DNA of 64,000 nt from Paulinella micropora (GCA_019918135.1 WBZZ01000009.1:62001-126000), one strand, 5' to 3'. Shown: positions 31,515-40,967, counted from the stretch's first letter. Made by a program: numbers and translations. Notes: generated by a model from the sequence alone, not told the origin.

Positions 31515-33503
31515 ATGGACCGTCTGCGCCTATCGCTGGTGCCCAGCTTTTCGGTGTTTGCCGACAAGCACCAGGCTGCCCTGAACGCGATGATGAGGCC
31601 CGAAAGAGACCTCAATTTCGACTACTTCGGAATCAGCACGCTCAAGCAAGGCTACCTTCTTAGAGACGTCGACGACAAGATTTGCGAGACGCCGCAATAT
31701 TTGTACATGCGAATTGCGGTGGCGCTGCACCACGGCCTGGAAGAAAGCACAGACAGCGTCCTGCGTAAGATCCAGGACACCTACAATCTCTTAAGTGCTG
31801 GCCTATACTCGCATGCTTCACCAACTATGTTCAACGCTGGCCTGCGCCGGAACCAGCAGCTGGCTTCGTGTTTCCTGTTGCCAGTTCGAGAAGACAGTCT
31901 CACAGGGATCTTCGAAACCGTGAAGGACTGCGCTGTCATTTCGAAACACGCGGGAGGTATTGGGTTGTACATCGGCAACGTGCGAGCAGCAGGCAGCAGG
32001 ATCTACGGGACGGGGGGCAGGAGCGGGGGGGTTGTACCTCTCGCTCGTGTTCTCAATGAAGCCTCACGTTTTGCGGATCAGAGTGGGCGCAGGAAAGGGG
32101 CCTTTGCCGTGTACATGCCTCCGTGGCACAAGGACATCTTCGATTTCTTGCAGCTGCGCCAAAATACAGGTGCAGCGGAAACGAGAGCACGGGATCTGTT
32201 TACGGCGCTGATGGTACCCGATCTGCTTATGCAAAGGGTGCGTGATGACGGTGACTGGAAACTATTTTGTCCGACCGAGGTGCCGGGACTAGATGAGTGC
32301 TGGGGCAAGTTTTGGGAGTCTCGCTACACCCACGCCGAGAAAACACAGCAGGGCCAAAAAGTGAAGGCCAGGCACCTATGGTCGGCCATCTTAAAGGCCC
32401 AAATTGAGACTGGCACGCCGTACATCATTTACAGAGACCACGCCAACTCGAAAAGTAATCAGCAGCACTGTGCCACTATCAAGAACTCGAACCTGTGCGC
32501 GGAGATCATGGAAGTGAGCTCGTCCGAAGAGACAGCCGTCTGCAACCTTGCGTCGCTGTGTCTTCCCCGCTTCCTCACACATGACAAGAAAATCGACATC
32601 GACCTCCGCCTCCACTCTGTCACGCGCAGTGCGGTAAGGGCATTAGATCGCATCATCGACCTCAGCACTTACCCTGTCCCCGAGGCTAAAATGTCAAACT
32701 TGGAGCACAGGCCAATTAGACTGGGTATCTGTGGCCTGGCAGACCTGTTCATGACCTTGGGACTTAGTTTTGAGAGCCCCGAAGCAGCCGCTCTGAATGA
32801 CCGTGTAATGCGTGAGATCTACTTTGCGGCCGTGTCTGCCAGCGTAGATCTCGCGAAAGAAACTTTAAGGGGACAATACCCGGCGTTTGAGGGCAGCCCC
32901 GCCTCGCAGGGCAAGCTGCAGCCGGACCTCTGGGGCGTGGAGCTGAAGTCAGAGCGATGGGTTAGGCTGAAGGCAGACATCAAGGCCCATGGCCTCAAAA
33001 ACTCGTTGGTGGTCGCGCTTATGCCAACGGCGTCCACGAGTCAGATACTCGGAGTGAACGAGAGTTTTGAACCGGTCTACAGCAATTTAATGGTCAGACG
33101 GACACTGGCCGGGGAACACGCGATACTCAACAAATACCTTGTAAAGGCGCTCGAACAAAGAGCCCTCTGGACCCCAGCGGTCAGAGCGCAGCTCCTGGCA
33201 AACGACGGCTCTGTCCAGAACATCGCGACTATACCAGATGACGTAAAGCAAGTCTTCAAGACGGTCTTTGAAGTGCCGATGAAGACACAGCTGCAACTAT
33301 CCGCCGAGCGCGGGCCTTACGTGTGCCAGTCCCATAGCCTCAACGTGTTTTTCGAAAACGTGACCGAGCGCAAACTGTCTAGTAGTCATTTCTGTGCCTT
33401 GGAACTAGGCCTAAAGACCGGTTGTTACTACCTTCGAACCAAGGCAGCCACTAGTGCCAAGCAGTCATGTACCGGTGATGTGTGTGTCATGTGTACAGTT
33501 TAA
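31515..33503 (+). CDS. Ribonucleotide reductase large subunit, class I (R1)
   Basis: 662 residues from ATG 31515; the open frame extends upstream but that part has no R1 similarity. It converts ribonucleoside diphosphates to deoxyribonucleotides together with the small subunit encoded at 54857. Visible family motifs are LASCFLLPV with the substrate-site Cys, KHAGGIGLYIGNVRA, NSNLCAEIMEVSS-type wording, ETAVCNLASLCLPRF, a GICGLADLF segment and ALMPTASTSQILG. The C-terminus ends in a CVMC pair, like the redox-active CxMC tail of eukaryotic and viral R1. The N-terminal ATP-cone seems short or absent, as in some viral R1. It is the leftmost gene of the virus and is divergent from nothing but the gypsy LTR. 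Confidence 0.95.
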   Translation: MDRLRLSLVPSFSVFADKHQAALNAMMRPERDLNFDYFGISTLKQGYLLRDVDDKICETPQYLYMRIAVALHHGLEESTDSVLRKIQDTYNLLSAGLYSHASPTMFNAGLRRNQQLASCFLLPVREDSLTGIFETVKDCAVISKHAGGIGLYIGNVRAAGSRIYGTGGRSGGVVPLARVLNEASRFADQSGRRKGAFAVYMPPWHKDIFDFLQLRQNTGAAETRARDLFTALMVPDLLMQRVRDDGDWKLFCPTEVPGLDECWGKFWESRYTHAEKTQQGQKVKARHLWSAILKAQIETGTPYIIYRDHANSKSNQQHCATIKNSNLCAEIMEVSSSEETAVCNLASLCLPRFLTHDKKIDIDLRLHSVTRSAVRALDRIIDLSTYPVPEAKMSNLEHRPIRLGICGLADLFMTLGLSFESPEAAALNDRVMREIYFAAVSASVDLAKETLRGQYPAFEGSPASQGKLQPDLWGVELKSERWVRLKADIKAHGLKNSLVVALMPTASTSQILGVNESFEPVYSNLMVRRTLAGEHAILNKYLVKALEQRALWTPAVRAQLLANDGSVQNIATIPDDVKQVFKTVFEVPMKTQLQLSAERGPYVCQSHSLNVFFENVTERKLSSSHFCALELGLKTGCYYLRTKAATSAKQSCTGDVCVMCTV

Positions 33504-34241
33504 TTAAATCAGATCTACAGACAAGTCCATGGCACTGGCGCCGCCCTCGCTGTTTTCATCACCGGACAGAGACACGCCAAAAGCTTCCTTTTCTGAGAGG
33601 TCTTGGTCCGGGTAGCCCAGGCCGGCTTCTTGCTTTCTGAGCTGCAGAACGCGCCAAGAAAGTGTAACTTTTTCGCCCTTAGAACACAGCGCAGTAGCTT
33701 GAATCACCGTTTTCACCACATCTCCTTTTTGCAGCGTGGCGGTGTCGGCCCCGCCCAAGAACCGACTGCCTGTTACGGCGACGGTCAGACGAGGAGCCCA
33801 GGCCCGATCCGATTTCTGTGAAGTGCGCAGCCGAGTGCAGGGCTGGTAGCAGCACTTGACCTGTTCGTCTCTCCTTGCCATCGGGCCCGCCCTTTTCATC
33901 GTAGGAACAATTTTGTCGCGCTGTTCCACCACGAGGTCGGCAACCTTTTCGTCGATTGAACGCAGCACCTTGTAGGCCTGCAGCAGCTCGCCATACTGTT
34001 GCGCGTGTTTGAAGTCGAGGTCAATGGTGGTCTTGGCTGACTTGTTGCCTTGGTCGTACGTGCTCGGGTCCCAGGCAAGCTGCATGGCGGGCAGAACCAG
34101 CGTCAGGCTCTTTTCGCCGTAGCACAAATTTGAAAATATGCTCCCATACGCAGTTCTGGGCACGTCCGACAGGCGGAGCTTTTTCGGGTCGGCGGCCGGG
34201 TCAAAGGCCCTGACCTGGTTGCTGTCTACGACGACGGACAT
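33504..34241 (-). CDS. Putative viral ssDNA-binding protein
   Basis: 245 residues. The N-terminal half has AYGSIFSNLCYGEKSLTLVL followed by PAMQLAWDPSTY. The pattern of an aromatic-G-x-x-I/F-x-N-L-x-Y-G-x-K-x-L-x-L plus a P-x-M motif resembles a conserved protein of nucleocytoviruses thought to bind single-stranded DNA; I recall the motif but cannot verify the family. The middle has ITL-type strands (LTVAVTGSRFLGGADTATL) consistent with an OB fold, and the C-terminus is acidic, as in many single-strand binding proteins. It is tail-to-tail with the R1 gene with no gap and divergent from the clamp gene, with CT-repeat DNA in between. Confidence 0.45.
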   Translation of the reverse strand: MSVVVDSNQVRAFDPAADPKKLRLSDVPRTAYGSIFSNLCYGEKSLTLVLPAMQLAWDPSTYDQGNKSAKTTIDLDFKHAQQYGELLQAYKVLRSIDEKVADLVVEQRDKIVPTMKRAGPMARRDEQVKCCYQPCTRLRTSQKSDRAWAPRLTVAVTGSRFLGGADTATLQKGDVVKTVIQATALCSKGEKVTLSWRVLQLRKQEAGLGYPDQDLSEKEAFGVSLSGDENSEGGASAMDLSVDLI

Positions 34242-34386
34242 TGGTCGAATTCTGACCCGGGTCTCTCTCTCTCTCTAAAGGGGATATACACGCGATTTCT
34301 TTTAAATCTCAAACTTTAAATGGCAGCCGTTTGAAACCCGAAAAAACAGGAAACGGAAATAAACGCGACGCTTACTCAGTCAAAAA

Positions 34387-35364
34387 ATGAGCTACCGCTT
34401 TCTGTGGAGGTCCAAGTCCAACGGCATCGCTTTCCGCCGGGCACTCGACTCGCTGTCCCCGCTGCTGCTGGAGGTTCGTGTCGAAGCGACCGTCGACAAG
34501 ATCGTCTTGTGCAGTGCGGCCGATGGGCTGGTTGCTCAGTTTGTGGTACCCTTTTTGGGCGCCGCTAACGGCGACTATGTCTCGCTCAGTGGCAACTCGT
34601 CCAAATGCGTGTTTTCGCTCGATCTGAAAGAAATCCAGTGCTGGCTGAGCACGTTTCGAGACAACATGGTCTTGGAACTGTCAGTCTCAGCCGATAACAG
34701 GCTTTGTGTGAAATTTTACAACGAAGCCAAGTCTTTCGAGCATTACAGCGACCTGACATCGCTGCTCACGACCCAAGAAGCAGCTTTTCTACCAACGACC
34801 GAGTGGACTGATGTCGGCCGTCTAGTTGAAGTTAGTGGCCCTGCCCTTAATGCCGTGGTGCGCCATCATTCTAAATCCAATTCGCATTGCCGTCTGTTCG
34901 TGGAAGGGGACAGGCTCTGTACCGAATCCTCGCTAAGGGCGGTGGACGCGAGTCGGCTGGCACGCACTTCGCTTGGCGGCATCGCTCAGCTGGCAGAGGA
35001 CAAGGAGTCGCTCTTGCGCTCGGACCTGTCGAAGACACCTACCGAGGCCGGCGACTGTGTCTACTCACTTGAAACGCTGAAGAAGGTGCTCAAGTCATGC
35101 GCTTTTCAAGAGAAAAAGACGGGTCGGGTCTTGGTCGGCGCTGCGCCGAATGTGCTGCACCTCGTCTTTAAACGGGAAGGCGGTCCGTGGCTCAAATACA
35201 CGATTCTGGCCGACGCCGAGGGACCGCCGCCTCCCCTGCCTACGCTGGCGCCCCTCGCCCTGACCACCGACGGCGCCGCCGAGGAGGAGGAAAAGCGCAA
35301 GGTGGTCAAGAGGAAGAAGAAGAACACGAAGCGGAAGAGAGACGGATCCCAGGCAGGCGCTTAA
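34387..35364 (+). CDS. PCNA-like DNA sliding clamp with basic tail
   Basis: 325 residues. The first 110 residues read like a PCNA N-domain: FRRALDSLSPLLLEVRVEAT, VDKIVLCSAADGLVAQFVV, then FSLDLKEIQCWLSTF and a strand-rich part. The second domain ends with a segment WLKYTILADAEGPPPP at the place where PCNA has its final strand and C-terminal loop. After it comes an acidic and then strongly basic tail (RKVVKRKKKNTKRKRDG), about 45 residues, probably a nuclear signal or DNA-binding tail. Clamps tether polymerase and nucleases to DNA. The virus lacks a visible polymerase, so the clamp may recruit the host one. Sequence identity to cellular PCNA looks low. Confidence 0.75.
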   Translation: MSYRFLWRSKSNGIAFRRALDSLSPLLLEVRVEATVDKIVLCSAADGLVAQFVVPFLGAANGDYVSLSGNSSKCVFSLDLKEIQCWLSTFRDNMVLELSVSADNRLCVKFYNEAKSFEHYSDLTSLLTTQEAAFLPTTEWTDVGRLVEVSGPALNAVVRHHSKSNSHCRLFVEGDRLCTESSLRAVDASRLARTSLGGIAQLAEDKESLLRSDLSKTPTEAGDCVYSLETLKKVLKSCAFQEKKTGRVLVGAAPNVLHLVFKREGGPWLKYTILADAEGPPPPLPTLAPLALTTDGAAEEEEKRKVVKRKKKNTKRKRDGSQAGA

Positions 35365-35370
35365 GCCTTC

Positions 35371-35778
35371 TCAGCATGTACTTTTTACAGAGAGCTTACT
35401 AATAAACGTCTTCTGTGCTTCATTTCTGTGCACCGGCACGTACCAATTCACAACCCGTCCTACTGCCCTGAAAGCCGAGATGTCCATAGGTCCTCCGTAA
35501 TCCACAAGCTCATGGCGCGGCGGCGCCGGTTGAACTAGCTGCTTGTGAAGATTGACTCTTAGAAACGAGTGTAAGAGGTCCATTGATCGTGAACGGATCG
35601 TCTCGGCAATCCCATATTCCGCGAAGGCCGCTGCACAACCGATACTACAAAAGTGACCCCAGACGAACAATTCTTCGTCCGCGTGGGCTATCGGCAAGCC
35701 ATACCATTTGCCGTCATCCCGCGCGCAGCCGTAGGAACAGTGCAGACACTTGCCCTTGTAAACTTCGGTGCCCTCCAT
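35371..35778 (-). CDS. VLTF2-like late transcription factor (zinc finger)
   Basis: 135 residues from the ATG at 35778. Two Cys pairs are visible: CLHCSYGC near residue 11 and FCSIGCAAAF near residue 41, separated by GLPIAHADEELFVWGH. The C-terminal half contains VQPAPPRHELVDYGGPMDIS followed by AFR. The finger FCSxxCAxA plus a P-A-P-P-R-x-x-L-x-x-x-G-G motif matches the poxvirus A1/VLTF2 family of nucleocytoviruses, which activates late genes. It ends tail-to-tail with the clamp gene, 6 bases away. It would read the shared late promoter-like motif if that is real. Confidence 0.75.
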   Translation of the reverse strand: MEGTEVYKGKCLHCSYGCARDDGKWYGLPIAHADEELFVWGHFCSIGCAAAFAEYGIAETIRSRSMDLLHSFLRVNLHKQLVQPAPPRHELVDYGGPMDISAFRAVGRVVNWYVPVHRNEAQKTFISKLSVKSTC

Positions 35779-36021
35779 CTTTTTTGTGTGTGTCACTGGC
35801 AACTCCTCCTTTCCTTGTGTTTCAAATCTCGAATCTTAAACGCTCGCGGTTCAAGATCTGTTGCATTTCTTTCTCGCTAGCCGGCCGTCATTTTTGTACA
35901 TGTCCTGCGAACATGTCTGGACCTTCAGCTTAGCAACAACCGGTACGTACTGCTCCAAATGTGGCTAATTTGCTGAAAAAACAAATCTTGTATCATCTAG
36001 TCATTAAAGAGGAAGAAGACC

Positions 36022-38285
36022 ATGGTGAAATGGGTCGCGAGTGGTCGGCTTGGCGCGGAGCCCAGCCACCTCAAAGTGGTAATCATGAGCGATGCCCCGC
36101 CCCAGCAGGTGGTTGACGCCTTTAACAACACGCGTTGGATCTCCTCCGTTCTTACCGGGACGAGGTGCTGGACAGGGCGCACCTGTACTCGCTCGGGGTC
36201 GACCCCGCCCGTCACGCCGCCTCGCCTGTTCTGGCCCAGGTCATCAAGTCGCGCAAGGGCCACTGGAGCGAGTTCATGGTGAAAGAAGACGGGGAGCTCG
36301 ACGACGTCCTGTACGCGTACAAACGGTTCAAGGACAGCGGGTTGGACAAAGAAAATCTGGTTTCATGCCATCACGCGGGCAAAGTGGACTTTGTCATTGT
36401 AGAGAAGCCAGGGGGCGGCCTGCTGTTCCCTAGCAGCTCCGCCGACCTGGCCAAGGGCAAAAACACGACCCTTCGCAAGCTCCTCTTCGGTGACGAGGAC
36501 GGCTGGGTGAAGTTGGGGTTACCAAATCTCAGCGCCGGGCCGTTCACCAAGTGTCTGCTTGCTTATTGCATGACCTTTCTGCGGCTTCGCAAAGACGTGG
36601 ACCAGTTTGTGAGTTTCGTGAATGACCTGGTCGTTGCTACCAAGCCCAACCTCTCCGCGAGAGGACAAGATTACGGACTTTTCCGGAGCAACTGGTTGAT
36701 CCTAGCCACCCAGCGACAGAGCCAGAAGGGCAAGAAACAGCCCTCGCGCTGTGTCTGGGGCGAGGACTTCGTGGTCAAGTGGTTTACAGAAGGGACGCTT
36801 TTTCGTGACAGGGACGCGAGTTCGGAAGGAGTTCAGCAGACCGGCAAGAAGTTGATGAAGAACCTCAAGAAGAGGCATGTGCTCTACTTGGACCCCTGGT
36901 GCGCGTTCTTGGACGAGCTCTACCGCGCCATGCTCGCGGAGGCAGATTGCTTCGAGGACCCGGAAGCGAAGCGCGCCAACGACGGCCCGTTTGCGCCCAG
37001 CGAGAGACACCCGCTGTGGGCCCTGCAGTCCTTTCTGTTGCTGTCTATCCTCGGGTGCAGAATGTCTGAGTTGTGGCGCTTTAGCGAATTTGGCCCGGTG
37101 GAGGACGACCAGTATATGACGTTTACGGAGATTGGCCGCCAAAAGCATGTCTTGCAGCACCGGGCGGCGAAAAAAGGCGCAGACCCCCTCAAAGACCCGG
37201 ACGACCAAAGTGATTACCAAGACTCTATCTATGTCGGCAAGCCCATCGCCCTGCCTACGGCCTCGTCGGTCGGTGTACTGAGAATCTGGCGTCACTTGAT
37301 CTTTGGCACGGAGAACCATTTTAAGCACCGGGCCAAGATGGCGCCCGGCGCTAGCATGCTGCTGAAAGGCGACAGGCCCAAGTCCGATTACTTGAGCTGG
37401 ACCTCGCACCGGGCAGAGATCCTGGCGGAAGAGGACGATCAGCCGATTGCCATGCCACCGACGAAGAAGATGAAGGTCAGCACGCTGCCGTGGATGCAGA
37501 GTCTGGTGGTTGCGGGCCACAAGAAGAACATCGACAGGCCCAGCCAAGTGATGCCCAACAGCGAAGTGGGCGCGGCCCTGAAAGGTGGCGGCTTTAAGAA
37601 TACGTTCGAAGACCTGACACACCTCTACCAAGAGCGCTCCAAGAGCGAGTTCCGCATTAGCCGCTCTCACCTGCTGCGAGCCATCTACGCCAATGTGGCC
37701 TGGGAGCTCTACGGAAACCATTCGCTCGTGGCCCGGCCGGTGTTTTTTAGCCGGGTTTTGGGGCACACGCTCGAGTACGAAAACAAGGACGAAGGACTCA
37801 GCAATCTCAAGACGCAGGTATGCTTTGTCACGTCTGTGCTTTTATTGAGATGTGTTCTTTTTGGGTAGATGTTTTATGACAAGGTGAAAGTGATGAGCAA
37901 GGCGGCGCCGTCCCTGCACGAGCCGGACTTGGTGAAGATCGTGCAAGCCATTGTGCAACAGGGCGAAAGGCTGGCCTCGGACTACGCACGGGTCCTGGGC
38001 GACCTAAAATACGTCATCCCGCCCACGCTTAAACAGCTGCCCCGCGAGACCAGAGCCGAACGGTTACGCCGACAAGCCGTAGAATTTTTCGCGGCGCATT
38101 TGCAACACACTGCCAACGAACTGCGCCGGCCCTGTTTTTGGCGCGGAACGCTCGATTCCATTTTTTCCGTGAAGGCTCCTACCGCTTCGCTAGTCATGCC
38201 GCTGCGGCCCTTGATACGGCTGATCCTACATCAGCCGCTCGGATCACGCGGTTTATGCAATTGTGCTAACAGTTTCAAGAATTAA
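36022..38285 (+). CDS. Protelomerase-like tyrosine recombinase (hairpin telomere resolvase)
   Basis: About 700 residues; the start is uncertain. The core matches phage N15-type telomere resolvases as I recall them. Box I is LLSILGCRMSELWRFSEFG, with the first catalytic Arg. Box II reads HLLRAIYANVAWELYG, like the SRAIYARIAYE of N15 TelN. VFFSRVLGH follows, like VFFMEILGH in TelN, and TQMFYDKVKV supplies the Tyr nucleophile. The last two lie on each side of a short GT-AG intron-like stretch of about 50 bases at 37.8 kb. Such enzymes cut and rejoin palindromes into closed hairpins. Ordinary phage integrase and Crypton enzymes have another context around the HxxR. Confidence in tyrosine recombinase is high, in protelomerase moderate. 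Confidence 0.75.
37818..37868 (+). other. Likely short spliceosomal intron in the recombinase gene
   Basis: The stretch begins GTATGCTTTGTC and ends CTTTTTGGGTAG, 51 bases, T-rich. It separates the GH motif of the recombinase from its presumed Tyr nucleophile segment. Confidence 0.7.
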
Positions 38286-38377
38286 AAGCTCATAATTCGA
38301 CTTTTATTGAAAGTCGAAAGTGAAAAGCAAGCAAGGTCGAATCCCTTGCAATTTTTTTGGCAGTGCCGCTAATTACG

Positions 38378-38908
38378 ATGAGCCACGACAAACCGTGCCG
38401 AGTGGCACCTGACGGGAAAATTTCACTCATCGATTTTGCCGGGAAAACGTTTCCTTTTTTGACTCCTAGCCGTTGCGCGGAACGAATTCGCAGGCACCTT
38501 GAGCTACATCCCTATCGCGTAACCAACGGTCACATTTTGAAATTCAAATTCCCGAAACAACGCAGCCAGCGCGCGGGCACGTGGGTTTGTACACGAGAAA
38601 CGGCGGCCGAAGTGGTGGCGCAATTCGCGACTGACTGGGGCGCCCGCTCACGGCGACGGGCACCGGCTAGGGTCAGTGACCAGCCCCTTGTACCAAGCGT
38701 CGCCGCTGTCGTGAGCGATCTGGAGGGCGTCCGCGACGGATTTGCAGTTCTTGGACAGCTCGCTCCAGACACAACAAGCGCGTTCCAGCCTGGACTGGAC
38801 GAGACAGTTGGTGCAGTTGCCGTTACCGAAGAAGAGACAATGCCTCCTTTCGAGCTCCTGACCCCTATTCTGACTTACGAAGAACAGGACAGGCAAGAAG
38901 AAAATTAA
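38378..38908 (+). CDS. Hypothetical viral protein, possible DNA-binding N-domain
   Basis: 176 residues from ATG 38378. The N-terminal 75 residues are folded (GKISLIDFAGKTFPFLTPSR, LKFKFPKQRSQRAGTWVCTR and a helix ETAAEVVAQFATDW). A KFP-x-x-R-x-R motif near residue 60 recalls viral MSV199/antirepressor-type DNA-binding domains, but I would not assign it. The C-terminal half is Val/Pro/Thr-rich and acidic. It lies between the recombinase and the F-box-like gene; nothing else suggests a function. Confidence 0.5.
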   Translation: MSHDKPCRVAPDGKISLIDFAGKTFPFLTPSRCAERIRRHLELHPYRVTNGHILKFKFPKQRSQRAGTWVCTRETAAEVVAQFATDWGARSRRRAPARVSDQPLVPSVAAVVSDLEGVRDGFAVLGQLAPDTTSAFQPGLDETVGAVAVTEEETMPPFELLTPILTYEEQDRQEEN

Positions 38909-38965
38909 CTTGGCAGCTTCCCAGAGCATTTCGCTTTTTAATTAAAAAGATTGGTAGACGAAGAT

Positions 38966-39544
38966 TTAAAAATCCGTAATGTACAGCGCCTTGTTGAAAC
39001 GAGGCAGAAAACGGGCCGCTGTCTCCTCGGCTCCTGCCAGCCACAGGTAAGTCGTCCACTTGCCAGCTTCCACCACCGGCCAGCCCGCGTCCTCGTATGC
39101 TTGCCGGAAGCGGTAAGCCTGTATATAGGCCACGGCTATGACTGGTTCGCGGGTGGTCTTGGGCACAGGGAAAGACGTCCGCCCCATGCGTCGACAGGCG
39201 GCAAAGGGCGTGATCAGACGGTGGCGGTTGTGATACACAAAGCAGTAGTTACAATAGCCCTCGATGGTTTTTCTCTGGCAGCAGTCGAAGCAGGTGTGCG
39301 CGCTCTTGCGCACCACGTCGCTGATGAGGCGCGGCAGCGACTTGGCGTTGAAGTTGAAGGTAGTGTTCAGGAACTTGTGCAAACCGGCCAGCTCTCCGTT
39401 CTGTACTTTGCGCCGTTTCCATCGGCCGCGCGCACAGCGGTCCGTGTGCGTTTTAAGGTAACGGATCGTGTGCGCGACCTCTCCGACTCGGAGGTAAGAC
39501 AGCACTTCTACCAGGAGATCAGCTGGTAACGCGGCCAGTAGCAT
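38966..39544 (-). CDS. F-box-like protein with Cys-rich centre
   Basis: 192 residues. The N-terminus LAALPADLLVEVLSYLRVGE reads like an F-box (L-P-x-x-L-x-x-x-x-L/I-x-x-L), which in cells binds Skp1 and brings targets to an SCF ubiquitin ligase. Around residues 85-105 a cluster CFDCCQRKTIEGYCNYC may bind zinc. The C-terminal third (EPVIAVAYIQAYRFRQAYED) has no known match. Large DNA viruses use F-box proteins to redirect host protein breakdown, so a host-interaction role is the inference. The next gene upstream on the same strand is the packaging ATPase. Confidence 0.55.
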   Translation of the reverse strand: MLLAALPADLLVEVLSYLRVGEVAHTIRYLKTHTDRCARGRWKRRKVQNGELAGLHKFLNTTFNFNAKSLPRLISDVVRKSAHTCFDCCQRKTIEGYCNYCFVYHNRHRLITPFAACRRMGRTSFPVPKTTREPVIAVAYIQAYRFRQAYEDAGWPVVEAGKWTTYLWLAGAEETAARFLPRFNKALYITDF

Positions 39545-39590
39545 TTTGGCTTCTGATATACGTATACGGGCCAGAACTTTTGTTTTTTCT

Positions 39591-40967
39591 TTAAGAGCTG
39601 TCGTAACCGTCGGCGGGCGGCCCGCTACCGCCAGTGGCAGGCGCGAGCGGGCCGTTGCCTATGACGGGCGGGAGCGGCTTGATCGTTGTGCCGGCGTTGG
39701 TATACACAAAATTCGGCTTGAACGGCGCAGGCTGTAGCTGGTTCTGCTGCGCAAACCGCTCTGCCGCCAACTTCTCGGCGTCTCGGGTTTGCTGGTCCAG
39801 CTTCTGGAGGATCTCCTTGTCTCGTTGGGCCATGGTCTTCCCGTCCTTTTTGAGGCTCTGTCTCGCGCGGTCACCGTAGAAGAGCATTCTTTGCATGATT
39901 TCACGCTCTTGGCGCGACATGCCCTTGAGAGAAGTCGGCAGCCAGCTCGGCGCGCGGTACGCCAGCTGTTTCAGGCGTTCCTGCTTCTGGATGTCTGCGC
40001 GGCTTGGCGGCTTGGGCGGGTCCGGCCCGCGCAAGACGACCTCGCCGTCGGGGAGGCTCGGCGGAGCGAGAAAGCTCTTGTAGTTGTACTCGAGCCGGTC
40101 GATGTGCTCGTGATACACCATCGCCGCGTGCCGCGTCCCCACGTTGCGCTCATCCGTGCATTGGGCAAAGTGAGCCAAGAACTCCTTTTTGGGGAAGAGC
40201 TGTCCGTAGTTTTCCCATAGGTTGGTGAGGGTCCGCTGCACTTTCGAGTTAAACATCACGCAATGGCTTGTTTGTTCCCTCATAATCGGCGATACGGAGT
40301 TGCGCCCAGTCAGGTACTGCTCCGCGATGAAGATCGTGATATTCTGACAGACAAACACATACAATGTTTTACAAGGCAAGCGACGCTACAATGACTTTAC
40401 ATAATGTCGGTATGTCCCGAAGAAGTTCTGCATCCAGCGGTCGGTGCTGTCGATGATGCCGACCAAATCATCAAAAACAATGAACGACGGCTTCAGGTAC
40501 TTGTTTTCGAGGTAGCGCTTCTTGAGGTTTTCCACGTAGTTCTGCAAGATGTCCATCCTGAAACCTTCGTAGATCTTGCAGTGCTGCTCGCTCGCAAAAT
40601 GAAAAGAAAAGCTATTCTTGAACTTGGTGCGAACCATCACAAGGCCGTACTGGAAAGGGTCTTTCTTGCGCGCGCACAGGCTGTACAGGAGCCATTTCAG
40701 GAAATGTGTCTTGCCGCGCTCTGATTTGCCGACGAGCACGAACAGCTGCCCCGCTCCTTTTTCGCGCGGGTAGAAGACTTCGATGTTTCGCTTGAACTCG
40801 GTCGGCTGCAGCTGCTCTGCCGGCTGCTGCTTCTTCTTCTTCTTGCCCTTGTCTTTCTGCTTGTCGACATAGTCAAGTATCTTCTCCTCGATTGTCTTCT
40901 CGCCCAGCTGCTGTTCCGACTCCGGCAGCCGTTCGACCGGGCCTTCCGGTTGCTGCTGCTGCATCAT
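39591..40967 (-). CDS. Genome packaging ATPase (FtsK/HerA, A32-like)
   Basis: Starts at one of two adjacent ATGs, 40967. Residues 1-60 are charged linker. Walker A is GKSERGKT at residues 80-87, and Walker B is SFIVFDDLVG near residue 170. Further on NITIFIAEQYLTGRN and a conserved IMREQTSHCVMFN phrase match the sensor part of viral packaging ATPases. The two halves are separated by about 57 bases with GT and AG ends, which look like a spliceosomal intron. The second half has a long helical, Pro-rich tail. These enzymes pump the genome into the capsid and are a hallmark of DJR-capsid viruses. Upstream, across a divergent promoter region, lies the basic 45-residue peptide gene. Confidence 0.88.
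40344..40400 (-). other. Likely short spliceosomal intron in the packaging ATPase gene
   Basis: On the minus strand the stretch begins GTAAAGTCATTG and ends TTTGTCTGTCAG, 57 bases, AT-richer than the flanks. The conserved ATPase motifs continue on each side of it. It indicates that the gene passes through the host nucleus and spliceosome. Confidence 0.75.

Noticed and set aside
36702-37766. 354-residue minus-strand frame opposite the recombinase
   Set aside because: Shadow of the plus-strand recombinase, which holds all recognised motifs.
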